From the NCBI GenBank assembly GCA_902362925.1, contig CABIYL010000007.1: a stretch of DNA of 64,000 nucleotides; one strand, written 5' to 3'. Position numbers and translations under genes: made by a program. Origin of the DNA: Pseudoflavonifractor sp902362925. GTDB lineage: Bacteria > Bacillota > Clostridia > Oscillospirales > Oscillospiraceae. Position 1 is the stretch's first letter; every line of letters starts with the position of its first letter. Below the pieces are notes generated by a model. The model saw nothing but the letters and a program-made list of their open reading frames with translations. It made no database searches and was not told where the DNA came from. Shown here one piece after another: positions 36,176 to 46,771 of the stretch.

Positions 36176-38413
36176 ATGAAGAGACAGCCTTTTGCCCCAC
36201 GGGCGGCACAATTCTATGACCGGTTCGGCCCCTTCCTGCTGGCCGCTCTGGCGGCAATCATCATGGCCCTGGTGCTCTTTGCGGGGGGCGGAGCGGGATT
36301 GTCCAACAACGGGGATTTCGGCCGCGTGCTGAGCACCAACTCCCTGGACTATGCCGAGAGCACCGGCTCCTTTGTGTATGAGGACACCTTCCGCATGGTC
36401 TTTCAGGGAGATTCCGCCGGTGAGAAGCTGTGGAACCTGCTCTTCAACCTGGACAACACCGCCGCCTACCCCTCCATCCATCTGGTGTTTGTCCGGGCCT
36501 CCCTGGCGGGAAACCTGGCCCTCAACGTGCTCACCGGCCAGAGCCTGGACACCTACCACATCCAGGTGCTGGGCCTCATCTACCTGCTGTGTTATGCCGG
36601 GCTGCTGCTCCTGCTGTTCCGCTCCTTCCGGCTGCCCTCCCTGTGGTGCGACCTGCTGGCAAAGCTGGCCATCCTCTTTGTCCTGTGCGACGAGGGGTAT
36701 ATCACCTATTTCAACTCCCTGTACAGCGAGCCGGTACAGATGCTGGGCCTGCTGGCCATGGCGGTCTTTGGCCTGCGGCTGCTGACAGGCCGTGGCAGAC
36801 TGGGCTGGAACGCCGGGTGGTCCTTCCTCGCCTGCGTGGTGTACGGCTGGAGCAAGTTCATCAACCTGCCGGTGGCCGCCCTGTGCGCTCTGGGCATGGG
36901 CGCGGTCCTCTTCCTCCGGGCGGAACAGAAATACCGGAAGTGGCTGTGCGGCGGCGCTGTGGCCTGCGTGGCGGTGCTGGGGGCGGTGTACCTCTCCCTC
37001 CCCAGCTGGATGGACTACGAGACCAACTACAACGCCGTGTTCTACGGCGTTCTCAAGGACACCACCCCGGAGCAGACAGCGCAGTACCTCTCCGACCTGG
37101 GCCTGCCGGACTATATGGCGGAGTACGCCAACTCCAACTACTATATGGACCGGGTGGCCCCCGCCCGTGAGAGCGAGCAGTTCAAGGAGGACTTCTCCCA
37201 GGTTTCCAAGTTCGACCTGCTGTTCTTCTACCTCTCCCATCCGGGCTACTACCTGGAAAAGCTGGACGTAGCCATGGCCCACACCGGCTTTATCCGGCCC
37301 TATTACCTCTCCAATCTGGATGCCACCCATCCCCGGCTCACCTTTGCAGGCCGCTTCGGCGGATGGAGCTGGCTGCGGAGCCAGCTGCCCGTCAACACCT
37401 GGCTGGCCGCCGGGCTCATCATGGCCGCTGGCTGCTGGGCCCTGTGGTTGGCTGTGGCTGGCCGGAAGGGCACGGGGCGGGACAAGCTCTCCGCCGCCTT
37501 CCTGGTGCTCACCGTGCTGGGCTCCATGGCCTACCAGTTTCTGATGCCCACGGTCACCAACGGCGAGGGTGACCTGGCCAAGCACATGTTCGCCTTTGCC
37601 CAGTTCATCGACCTGCTGCTCCTGCTGGTGCTGGCCTGGCTGGGGTACCGGCTGTCAATATCTGAGCGGGTACGCCGCCCTGCCGCTGTGCTGGCTGGCG
37701 GCACCGCCGTGGTGCTCTGCCTGCTGCTGGCCGTGCCCGCCGGCATCTCCCTGGTACGGACGCAGCTGCCCCACAACGCCCTGGAGACCGGCGCCTATGT
37801 CCAGCTTGGCACCTGGGAGGGCAAGCCCCTTCTGTGGCAGGCTGTGGAGGAGCAGGAGGACGGCAGCTGGCTGCTCCTGGCGGTGGACGCGGTGGACGAC
37901 CGAGCCTTTGACCAGGACGGGGACTTTGGCAGCAGCCGCTGGAGCGACTCTGCCCTGCGGGAGTGGCTCAACGGCGACTTTCTCACGTCCGCCTTTGACC
38001 AGTCGGAGCGGAACTTGCTGGTGACGGGCAGCCACCGGGTGCTCCTGTCCATTACGGACCGTGAGCTGGCCGACTCCGGCTTCAACGACTTCTTCGCCTT
38101 CCACGTGCCCGCCTACAGCGACCGTGGCATGGAGGAGGCGGTGGCCATGGACTGTACCGACACCGTCCGTCTGCCCGACATCGGCCTGATGGCTTCCCTC
38201 GCCCGCACAGGGCTGGGTTCCGGTACCCCCTGCTGGATGGACACCCCCTACTTCAACAACGGCTCCATGGTGCGTATCCTGAGCGCCGACGGGTACTTCT
38301 ACATGCGGGACGCCGCCGACACCTGGGGCGTCCGCCCGGTGGTGGCTCTGTCCGCTGAGGCCGTGTTCACCGGCTCAGGCAGTGCAGGAGACCCCTTCGT
38401 GCCGACAACGTAA
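36176..38413 (+). CDS. Polytopic membrane protein fused to a C-terminal DUF6273-like domain
   Basis: A 745-residue protein. Residues 1-520 hold about 11-12 helices arranged like a GT-C type glycosyltransferase or a related integral enzyme: DFGRVL near the first loop and several acidic loop residues. Residues 540-745 form a soluble external domain with WEGKPLLWQAVEEQEDGSWL, SSRWSDSALREWLNGDFLTS and WGVRPVVALS. That pattern is seen in DUF6273 / sulfatase-modifying-factor-like domains of secreted clostridial proteins. The exact function is unknown. The ATG at 36176 follows GAGGTGACGT. No break or frameshift separates the two parts. Confidence 0.75.
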   Translation: MKRQPFAPRAAQFYDRFGPFLLAALAAIIMALVLFAGGGAGLSNNGDFGRVLSTNSLDYAESTGSFVYEDTFRMVFQGDSAGEKLWNLLFNLDNTAAYPSIHLVFVRASLAGNLALNVLTGQSLDTYHIQVLGLIYLLCYAGLLLLLFRSFRLPSLWCDLLAKLAILFVLCDEGYITYFNSLYSEPVQMLGLLAMAVFGLRLLTGRGRLGWNAGWSFLACVVYGWSKFINLPVAALCALGMGAVLFLRAEQKYRKWLCGGAVACVAVLGAVYLSLPSWMDYETNYNAVFYGVLKDTTPEQTAQYLSDLGLPDYMAEYANSNYYMDRVAPARESEQFKEDFSQVSKFDLLFFYLSHPGYYLEKLDVAMAHTGFIRPYYLSNLDATHPRLTFAGRFGGWSWLRSQLPVNTWLAAGLIMAAGCWALWLAVAGRKGTGRDKLSAAFLVLTVLGSMAYQFLMPTVTNGEGDLAKHMFAFAQFIDLLLLLVLAWLGYRLSISERVRRPAAVLAGGTAVVLCLLLAVPAGISLVRTQLPHNALETGAYVQLGTWEGKPLLWQAVEEQEDGSWLLLAVDAVDDRAFDQDGDFGSSRWSDSALREWLNGDFLTSAFDQSERNLLVTGSHRVLLSITDRELADSGFNDFFAFHVPAYSDRGMEEAVAMDCTDTVRLPDIGLMASLARTGLGSGTPCWMDTPYFNNGSMVRILSADGYFYMRDAADTWGVRPVVALSAEAVFTGSGSAGDPFVPTT

Positions 38414-38449
38414 AAAAGGACTGCCTGTCATAAGACAGGCAGTCCTTTT
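38412..38449. terminator. Bidirectional terminator
   Basis: A 16-bp stem (AAAAGGACTGCCTGTC with its complement) around ATAA, with A- and T-runs on both sides, lies between converging genes. Confidence 0.9.
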
Positions 38450-38452
38450 CTT

Positions 38453-39817
38453 TTATCCCGCCAGCAGGCGCTTGTTCACCCAGGCACGGCTGTGCCAGCG
38501 CCAGAGGAAGAGGCAGGCCCGGATGCACTCGTCGGCCGCCATGGCGATCCACAGTCCCGCCAGGCCCATTTCAAACACCACGCCCAGCAGCCAGCTGCCG
38601 CCCACGCCCACAATCCAGGCGTCGATGACGCAGATGATGATGGGGAACCGGATATCTCCGCAGGCCTGAAGGGCCCGGCACATGGTCATGTTCACCGCCC
38701 GTCCCAGCTCCAGGGGGATTTCGATGAGCATGATGGTCTTGGCCAGCTTCAACACCTGGGGGTCGGTGGTGAAAAGGCTGTAGACCGGCTCGCACACCAG
38801 GAACAGCAGCACGGACACCGCACCCGAGATAATCAGGGAGAAAACCACCGTGCGGTACACCTGCTTGTTGGTCTCCTCCACCTTCTCCGCGCCCATGAGC
38901 CGGGCGGCCACCACCTGACAGGCCTGGCTCATGGCCGAGCCGAACATATAGGTGACGTTGGCGAAGATATTGGCGTACACCCGGGTGTTCACCACATAGG
39001 TGGCGAAGCGGTTGCACACGGTCTGGATGCAAATCTGGGACATGTTGTAGCTCACCGACTCGCCGCCGGCGGGCACACCGATGCGCAGCAGCCGCCGCAG
39101 CTGGTCCTTGGGGAAGGGACGCAGCTGGGAGAAGCGGATGACCGGGCCGAACTTCTTCCAGAAGAGCACGGCGATGATGACCACGCCCACCAGGCGGCTC
39201 AGGCCGCTGGAGATGGCCGCGCCGGCAATGCCCAGAGCGGGCAGGGGGCCCACGCCGTTGATGAGGATGTAATTGCCCGCGATGTTCAGGCAGTTCATGA
39301 ACACGGAGATGATCATGGTCTCCTTCATCATCTGGCTGGAGCGGAAGAAGGCGGTGAAGGTCAGGTACACCGACTGGAACACCATACCCGCGCCGATGAT
39401 GCGCATATAGAGGCAGGTCTTTTCAAAAATCTCCTCATGGACGCCCATAAGCCGGAAGATAGGCCCGCAGCCCAGCACCAGAATCAGGCTCACCGCCACG
39501 CCGAAAACGATGTTGGTGAAGAGGGACACGGTATAGGTTTCGTTGACGCTTCTGGTGTCCCGTGCGCCGATGTACTGGGAGATGAGAATCATGGAGGCGG
39601 TACACACCACGGAGAACACCAGCAGCAGCAGGTTGGTCACCTGGTTGGCGTTGCCGATGGCGCCCACGCCGTTGGGGTCCACCCAACCCACCATGATCTG
39701 GTCTGCGTTGCCCACCAGCATCTGGAGCAGCAGCTCCACAAAAATCGGGCCGGTCAGCAGGAGGATGTTGTTCTCCCGGCCGCCGGACGCTCTGGGTTTT
39801 GTCATTGTCTTTTCCAT
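38453..39817 (-). CDS. MATE family efflux transporter
   Basis: This 454-residue protein has about 12 helices in two similar halves, as in MATE drug/sodium antiporters. The opening ILLLTGPIFVELLLQMLVGN, then ADQIMVGWV, is typical of the DinF/NorM-like clostridial group. The ATG at 39817 was chosen; an ATG 11 codons upstream and one four codons downstream are also in frame. It is controlled from a strong promoter whose start region holds a 28-bp palindrome. Confidence 0.92.
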   Translation of the reverse strand: MEKTMTKPRASGGRENNILLLTGPIFVELLLQMLVGNADQIMVGWVDPNGVGAIGNANQVTNLLLLVFSVVCTASMILISQYIGARDTRSVNETYTVSLFTNIVFGVAVSLILVLGCGPIFRLMGVHEEIFEKTCLYMRIIGAGMVFQSVYLTFTAFFRSSQMMKETMIISVFMNCLNIAGNYILINGVGPLPALGIAGAAISSGLSRLVGVVIIAVLFWKKFGPVIRFSQLRPFPKDQLRRLLRIGVPAGGESVSYNMSQICIQTVCNRFATYVVNTRVYANIFANVTYMFGSAMSQACQVVAARLMGAEKVEETNKQVYRTVVFSLIISGAVSVLLFLVCEPVYSLFTTDPQVLKLAKTIMLIEIPLELGRAVNMTMCRALQACGDIRFPIIICVIDAWIVGVGGSWLLGVVFEMGLAGLWIAMAADECIRACLFLWRWHSRAWVNKRLLAG

Positions 39818-39864
39818 CACACACCTGGCTCTCTGCACAATGCTGAACATACAAAAATACGAAT

Positions 39865-39892
39865 GGGTAGAGCCTCAAATGAGGCTCTACCC
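39865..39892. promoter_or_regulatory. 28-bp perfect palindrome at the MATE transcription start
   Basis: GGGTAGAGCCTCA and its complement form 13-bp arms around two bases. It begins directly after the -10 hexamer and covers the predicted start and first 20 or so transcribed bases. This is the place for a repressor operator. As RNA it would form a very stable 5' hairpin. Confidence 0.65.
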
Positions 39893-39920
39893 ATTATAGA
39901 GCACAGGCCGGATTTTTCAA
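39893..39920 (-). promoter_or_regulatory. Promoter of the MATE gene
   Basis: TTGAAA (39915-39920) and a perfect TATAAT (39893-39898) are 16 bases apart on the minus strand, ending at the edge of the palindrome. Confidence 0.75.
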
Positions 39921-39967
39921 TTGTGAGATCTGACGCATTTGGGCGCGTCCCCACCCGCTGCTTCTAT

Positions 39968-40141
39968 TCATTCCAGCCCACGGAACCGATCCGCACAGTC
40001 CTCCAGCGTGGCGAAGGAATTCACCATCCGGTATCGGGGCCGGATGCGGTCCTGAAGATAGCTGGGCAGCCGCTCAAAGTACTCCTCCGCGCCCGGCTCG
40101 TGGCGGAAAAGGGCGTACATGTCGTTGTACTCCCGTCTCAT
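39968..40141 (-). CDS. 57-residue acidic/basic small protein
   Basis: The frame reads MRREYNDMYALFRHEPGAEE and then YFERLPSYLQDRI. It ends DRFRGLE. It is too short for most gene finders, but the AGAGGTGATG site before the ATG, balanced composition and lack of rare codons support translation. I do not assign a function. The fold may be a short helical pair. It lies between the MATE promoter and the rpsU terminator. Confidence 0.6.
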   Translation of the reverse strand: MRREYNDMYALFRHEPGAEEYFERLPSYLQDRIRPRYRMVNSFATLEDCADRFRGLE

Positions 40142-40212
40142 GCTGCATCACCTCTCCCACAGTGTGCTCAGAAAGGCGGGAATTGATGCGGCATTTTCCG
40201 TCTCAGGGCAGC

Positions 40213-40245
40213 AAAAACCCCGCAGCCTTCCGGCTGCGGGGTTTT
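40213..40245. terminator. Terminator of rpsU
   Basis: The stem ACCCCGCAGCC/GGCTGCGGGGT around TTCC, with A- and T-runs on both sides, directly follows the rpsU stop. Confidence 0.9.
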
Positions 40246-40251
40246 ATATTC

Positions 40252-40434
40252 TTAGTAGAACTTCTTGCGGTTCTTGCGCGCGGCCTCGGACTTCTTGCGG
40301 CGCTTGACGCTCGGACTCTCATAGCACTCGCGCTTACGCACCTCGGCCAGGACGCCCGACTTGGCGCAGTTGCGCTTGAAACGCTTCAGGGCGTTCTCCA
40401 GGGACTCGCCCTCTTTCACACGGACTTCCGACAT
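40252..40434 (-). CDS. rpsU: 30S ribosomal protein S21
   Basis: A 60-residue basic protein of the small subunit, near the mRNA 3' end/anti-SD platform. The opening SEVRVKEGESLENALKRFKR and the Arg/Lys-rich tail KRRKKSEAARKNRKKFY are diagnostic. Start at the ATG at 40434 behind GGAGGG. Two small hairpins (GGCAGACCTGTCTGCC at about 40458-40473 and TAGGCGGTTGCGCCTA at about 40491-40506) lie in its leader and could affect stability or translation. Confidence 0.95.
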   Translation of the reverse strand: MSEVRVKEGESLENALKRFKRNCAKSGVLAEVRKRECYESPSVKRRKKSEAARKNRKKFY

Positions 40435-40529
40435 TGATTTCCCCTCCCTCCGACATGGCAGACCTGTCTGCCACGAAAGGGCCACAGGCATAGGCGGTTG
40501 CGCCTACTAGATATGGCTTTAACAGTAGT

Positions 40530-40558
40530 ATTATATGAAAAATTCTGCGTCTTGTCAA
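40530..40558 (-). promoter_or_regulatory. Consensus promoter of rpsU
   Basis: Perfect TTGACA (40553-40558) and TATAAT (40530-40535) are 17 bases apart on the minus strand. This is the strongest sigma-A promoter in the window and fits a ribosomal protein gene. Confidence 0.9.
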
Positions 40559-40624
40559 GGAGATCTTTTAAAGTGAAAAAATTTCCTTGATCAGCCCACA
40601 GGGACTGGGGGGATGAACCCCCTC

Positions 40625-43060
<2,436 letters not shown>

Positions 43061-43112
43061 GCTTTCCTGTGATATCATAGCAGACCGCTTCGGTCTTGGT
43101 TCAATCTGTCAT

Positions 43113-43141
43113 ATTATACTGGAAAAGTGACTGAATTTCAA
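43113..43141 (-). promoter_or_regulatory. Promoter of leuS
   Basis: TTGAAA (43136-43141) and a perfect TATAAT (43113-43118) are 17 bases apart. The leader is only about 45 bases, too short for a T-box. Confidence 0.78.
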
Positions 43142-43162
43142 GAGGTTCCGCAGGAAAGACGG

Positions 43163-43195
43163 GCGCCTGCCGGGTATCCGGCAGGCGCTCTTTTC
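43163..43195. terminator. Hairpin between sigma module 3 and leuS
   Basis: GCGCCTGCCGG and its complement around GTAT form an 11-bp stem. A TCTTTTCTG run follows on the plus strand; on the minus strand the T-run is only GTCTTTCC. It most likely ends the anti-sigma 3 transcript, with low certainty of strand. Confidence 0.6.
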
Positions 43196-43205
43196 TGATT
43201 TTTCT

Positions 43206-44627
43206 TTACTTTGTCAGCGTGAGCAGGACGCCTGTCCCCTCCTGCGGCACATAAGTCTCCACATAGAGCTCCAGACCGGCCAGTTCCTCCGCCTGAGCCT
43301 GTGCGGCCTTGTCCAGAGACCAGGTGATGGTGACGCTGCCGTCCCGCCAGTCGGTGTAGCTGTTCTGGTAGATGTCGGGGGCTCCGTCGCCGTAAAACAG
43401 CTTTCCGCTCTCATCTTCCCGGAAGCCCTGGGGCACCTCATCCGGAGCGGCTTCACGGCGCAGGAAATAGGCCACGCTGCCGCAGTAGCCGGTGCTGCCC
43501 ACCACGCCGTCCGGCTCCAGCCGGAGGGTCATCTGGCCCTCCTCCACCGTGAAAGACGCGAAGGTATAGCCGCCCTCCCCCTGCCAGGGCAGGTCCTCCA
43601 GGCCCACGGTGACAAACTCGCCCTCCAGCTCCGCCGGAAGCAGCTCCAGCGTCTCCGCATCCTCCAGGCCATAGAGAATGTAGGACTCTTCCCAGGCGGT
43701 GCCGTCCTCCGACAGCGCAGAGGTCAGCGCATCGTAGGGGTAGTATCTGCCGTCCTCATCCCGGACCACAAACCAGCCCAGGCCGCCCCACAGGTCCGGC
43801 TCCGCCCGGTATTCCTCGGGTACTGTCACTCGGGTCCGCAGCACCGTGCCCAACGGGGAGACGGTGACGCTCAGGGACTCCACCTGCCGCTCCCCCAGTG
43901 CCGCCAGTGTGGAGAGGGTGTAGGTCTGTGCCTCCATGGGCTCTGCCGTCAGGGTGAAGCTCCACTGCCCGTCCTCTTCCCGGTCGGACACGCCGTCCCA
44001 GTCCGTCAACGGTGCCTCCGCCCTCAAGGTGACGGTCTCCCCGTCCGCCAGGGTACCGGCCCGGTTCAGGGGCAGCCGTACCATGCCCACCAGAGTGTTG
44101 GCGTCCAGCAGGTACTGCTGCCCGTCCTGCCCGCCGGTCAGCGTCTCCCCGTCCGCCTCCAGGGTAAAGCTGGGCTCCAGGCCCATGGCCTGCCAGAGGG
44201 CGGGCGCGTCCGGCGAGATGGACAGATGCTCCCGCTGGGACCAGGCCTCCATGGGCTGGACTGTCTGGAGGGTGTAGAATACGGTGCAGAAATTCTCGTC
44301 CATGGCCGTGTACTCAATGGTCAGGGTGTCTCCGTTGTCCGCCGTAGCGGACAGGTCGACCCGTTGGGCGCAGTCCTCATAGAGGGCCGCCTGACCCAGG
44401 AACTGATACTCCTCCCTGCCCTTCAGGAAGTCCAGTGCGCCGGTGACGTAGGCCAGGGCGGATGCGGCCAGCACGGCGCATACCGCCGCGGCCACCAGAA
44501 CGGTCCTGCCCGCACGGATTGCCCGGGGCGCTCTCGCCGCCCCCGTCATCACGTCCACCAGCTTCTCCTTCTGCTCCGCCGTCAGGGTCACGGCGTCCAT
44601 CTCCCTGCGGTATTCCCGTTCAAGCAT
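43206..44627 (-). CDS. Putative membrane anti-sigma factor (DUF4179-like), module 3
   Basis: The 473-residue protein has a cytoplasmic N-terminus (MLEREYRREM start, 1-40), one helix (about 42-62, TVLVAAAVCAVLAASALAYV) and a long external region of beta-strand patterns. The ATG at 44627 overlaps the stop of the sigma gene by eight bases. The extracellular part shares little with those of modules 1, 2 and 4, so each module may sense a different signal. Confidence 0.8.
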   Translation of the reverse strand: MLEREYRREMDAVTLTAEQKEKLVDVMTGAARAPRAIRAGRTVLVAAAVCAVLAASALAYVTGALDFLKGREEYQFLGQAALYEDCAQRVDLSATADNGDTLTIEYTAMDENFCTVFYTLQTVQPMEAWSQREHLSISPDAPALWQAMGLEPSFTLEADGETLTGGQDGQQYLLDANTLVGMVRLPLNRAGTLADGETVTLRAEAPLTDWDGVSDREEDGQWSFTLTAEPMEAQTYTLSTLAALGERQVESLSVTVSPLGTVLRTRVTVPEEYRAEPDLWGGLGWFVVRDEDGRYYPYDALTSALSEDGTAWEESYILYGLEDAETLELLPAELEGEFVTVGLEDLPWQGEGGYTFASFTVEEGQMTLRLEPDGVVGSTGYCGSVAYFLRREAAPDEVPQGFREDESGKLFYGDGAPDIYQNSYTDWRDGSVTITWSLDKAAQAQAEELAGLELYVETYVPQEGTGVLLTLTK

Positions 44628-45099
44628 GCTCCTCATCCTCCTTCAGCATGTCTCGCAGCATTCCTCTTGCACGGCTCAGCCGGGTGCGGACCGTGCCCTC
44701 CCGCAGCCCCAGAATTTTCGCAATCTGCTCCACAGTCAGGTCCTCATAGTAGAAGAGATGTACCGGCGCCCGGTACTGCTCCGGCAGGTTCAGCACCGCC
44801 TCCAGAACGTCCCCCCGCTCCCCCTCCGGCGCAGCGGCGTTTGCCGCCTCCTCCAGGGGCAGGTCCCGCCTGCGCCACGGCCTGCGGAACAGGCTTCGGG
44901 TGCAGTTCATGGCCACGTGGAGCAGCCAGGCCCGGCAATGGGCCTCGTCCCGGAACACGGGCGCTGCCCGTACCAGCCGGAGAAAGGTCTCCTGGGTGAT
45001 GTCCTCGGCGTCCTCCCGGCTGCCGGTACGGGCGTAGGCCAGGCGGTACACCGCCTGACCGTGGGCCTCCACCAGCCGCGCCGCCTCTTCCCGTTCCAT
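44620..45099 (-). CDS. ECF-type RNA polymerase sigma factor, module 3
   Basis: This 159-residue protein has region 2 (AYARTGSREDAEDITQETFL, then AWLLHVAMNCTRSLFRR) and region 4 (LTVEQIAKILGLREGTVRTR, then LSRARGML). The ATG at 45099 is eight bases after AAGGAGG. It is preceded by an ECF-like promoter and the terminator of module 4. Confidence 0.93.
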   Translation of the reverse strand: MEREEAARLVEAHGQAVYRLAYARTGSREDAEDITQETFLRLVRAAPVFRDEAHCRAWLLHVAMNCTRSLFRRPWRRRDLPLEEAANAAAPEGERGDVLEAVLNLPEQYRAPVHLFYYEDLTVEQIAKILGLREGTVRTRLSRARGMLRDMLKEDEEHA

Positions 45100-45130
45100 G
45101 TTCACCGCCTCCTTCTTCCGTTCTGCCTAT

Positions 45131-45159
45131 TACACGCGGCATCTCCCCGGATTGTTACA
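45131..45159 (-). promoter_or_regulatory. ECF-like promoter of sigma module 3
   Basis: TGTAAC (45154-45159) and CGTGTA (45131-45136) are 17 bases apart on the minus strand. This resembles ECF promoters with TGTAAC at -35. It lies about 30-60 bases before the sigma start. Confidence 0.45.
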
Positions 45160-45165
45160 GACAGC

Positions 45166-45202
45166 GCAAAAATTCCGGGCGCATTGCCGCGCCCGGAATT
45201 TT
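45166..45202 (-). terminator. Terminator of sigma module 4
   Basis: A perfect 14-bp stem (AAAATTCCGGGCGC with its complement) is followed on the minus strand by TTTTTGC, just after the module 4 anti-sigma gene. Confidence 0.85.
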
Positions 45203-45223
45203 GCAGGCTCACATGAGCTGTTG

Positions 45224-46153
45224 TCAGGCATATTCGCACAGGGCCGCCAGACCCATGTGGTCGGCCAGGGTCTGAATTTCCTCCAGCTCCAGCCCGGCGC
45301 CCTGCATGTACCACGCCATGTGGCCGGAGTAGACGCTGGCATCGAAGCGTTGCTGTCCGCTGGCCGTGGTCCACGTGGTGATGGCCACGGTGACGCCGTC
45401 GGCTGTCACATAGTGCACGCCGTCGGCCACCTCATACCGGTTCTCCTCCATCTCATACTGATAGAACCAGCTGCACTCCACGTTGAAGGACTTTCCATCT
45501 TCGCCCTCAAATCCGCCGATGAAGGACTCATAGGTCAGTTTGCCGGTCTCCATGTCGGTCTCGGTATGGTATACGCAGGTACCGGGCCTTGTGTCATAGT
45601 GCTCCTCCAGCCAGCTCACGTCCCAGCTGGGGCCGTCCCGCAGGCCGTTCAGGTCGGACAGCTGCTCCGCCCGGTACAGCTCCGCCTGATAGGGCACCTC
45701 CCCTTTTGTGAACGTCCAGGCGCGCATGTCGGTCCAGCCGTCAGCCTTCGAGCCCTGCCGCTCCTCGGTGATGGTACCTCCGGCGTAGTCGTTCCACATC
45801 TTCTCGTTCTCCTTGGCCAGGGAAGCCGGGTCGAAGTCCTGCCCGCCGTGGGGAATGTAGTAGCCGTTCAGACCGTCGGTCTTGTCCTCCTCCATGGCCG
45901 CCAACAGCTGCTCCTCGTCCTGGAAGAAGTGGACTTGGGTCTGCCGCAGGGCGGCGCCCACAGCACCTGCCGCCGTGGCCAGAACGCACAGCACCGCGGC
46001 GGCCGCCACGATGCGATAGAACCTTCTGCCTCTCCTGTGGACAGTCTGGGGCAGCTGCTCCAGCGCCGCGTCCATCCGTCTGTCGAAGCCCTCAGGGATG
46101 GGACAGTCCTCCCGCCGGGCACGCTCCTTCATCCGCATATCAAACTCGTTCAT
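45224..46153 (-). CDS. Putative membrane anti-sigma factor, module 4
   Basis: The 309-residue protein has a cytoplasmic N-terminus (MNEFDMRMKERARREDCPIP, 1-45), one helix (about 49-68, IVAAAAVLCVLATAAGAVGA) and an external region of about 240 residues. The latter is more alpha/beta mixed than in modules 1-3 and has FFQDEEQLLAAMEEDKTDGL near its start. The ATG at 46153 overlaps the sigma stop (ATGA). Confidence 0.8.
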   Translation of the reverse strand: MNEFDMRMKERARREDCPIPEGFDRRMDAALEQLPQTVHRRGRRFYRIVAAAAVLCVLATAAGAVGAALRQTQVHFFQDEEQLLAAMEEDKTDGLNGYYIPHGGQDFDPASLAKENEKMWNDYAGGTITEERQGSKADGWTDMRAWTFTKGEVPYQAELYRAEQLSDLNGLRDGPSWDVSWLEEHYDTRPGTCVYHTETDMETGKLTYESFIGGFEGEDGKSFNVECSWFYQYEMEENRYEVADGVHYVTADGVTVAITTWTTASGQQRFDASVYSGHMAWYMQGAGLELEEIQTLADHMGLAALCEYA

Positions 46154-46650
46154 AGCTCCTCCTTCAGCATCTCCCGCAGGCGGCCTCTGGCCCGGCACAG
46201 CCGGGACTTGACCGTCCCCTGGGCCACGCCCAGCACCGAAGCGATCTGGGCCAGCGTCATATCCTCATAGTAGAACAGGACCACCGCCGTCCGCTGGTCC
46301 TCCGGCAGGGCCAGCACCGCGTCCCACAGGCCGTCGTACTGCCTGTCCTCCGCGCTGCCCGCCAGGGGCTCCAGGTCGTCGGTATAGGTCACCCTGGCCC
46401 CCTTCCGCCGCTGCTCCCGGGCGCAGTTGACCGTGATTTTCAGCAGCCAGCCCTTGAGCGCCTCCTCACTTTTCAGTCTGCCGAAGGCCTGCCAGGCCCG
46501 CAGCAGCGCTTCGGACACCGCGTCCTCGGCGTCGGCGTCGCTGTCCAGGATGGCCCGGGCCGCCCGGTACATGGACCGGGTGTGGGCCTGGGCTGCGGCG
46601 GCGAACCGCTCCCGCGCCCCGGCGGCGGGCACGGCTTTGATCATCTCCAT
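46150..46650 (-). CDS. ECF-type RNA polymerase sigma factor, module 4
   Basis: This 166-residue protein has region 2 (AARAILDSDADAEDAVSEAL, then GWLLKITVNCAREQRR) and region 4 (MTLAQIASVLGVAQGTVKSR, then LCRARGRLREML). Compared with modules 2 and 3, the region 2 core is VSEALLRAW rather than TQETFL, so it belongs to a different subgroup. Preceded by a GGAACC ECF-like -35 element. Confidence 0.93.
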   Translation of the reverse strand: MEMIKAVPAAGARERFAAAAQAHTRSMYRAARAILDSDADAEDAVSEALLRAWQAFGRLKSEEALKGWLLKITVNCAREQRRKGARVTYTDDLEPLAGSAEDRQYDGLWDAVLALPEDQRTAVVLFYYEDMTLAQIASVLGVAQGTVKSRLCRARGRLREMLKEEL

Positions 46651-46688
46651 GGTGTCACCTACTCATGTTTTCATTGTCCGGACACTGA

Positions 46689-46717
46689 TAAGATGCACGG
46701 CGGATACAAAAGGTTCC
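46689..46717 (-). promoter_or_regulatory. ECF-like promoter of sigma module 4
   Basis: GGAACC (46712-46717) and ATCTTA (46689-46694) are 17 bases apart. The block GAACCTTTTG matches GAAACCTTTTG before module 1 almost exactly. This suggests related sigma specificities or cross-regulation. Confidence 0.45.
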
Positions 46718-46771
46718 CGGCGGAGCATTGGAAAAAAATGCTCTGCCGGGAACCCGTGCTCACTATGGTGT

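Noticed and set aside
43061..43205. T-box leader upstream of leuS
   Set aside because: The promoter leaves only about 45 bases of leader, with no T-box sequence or specifier loop.
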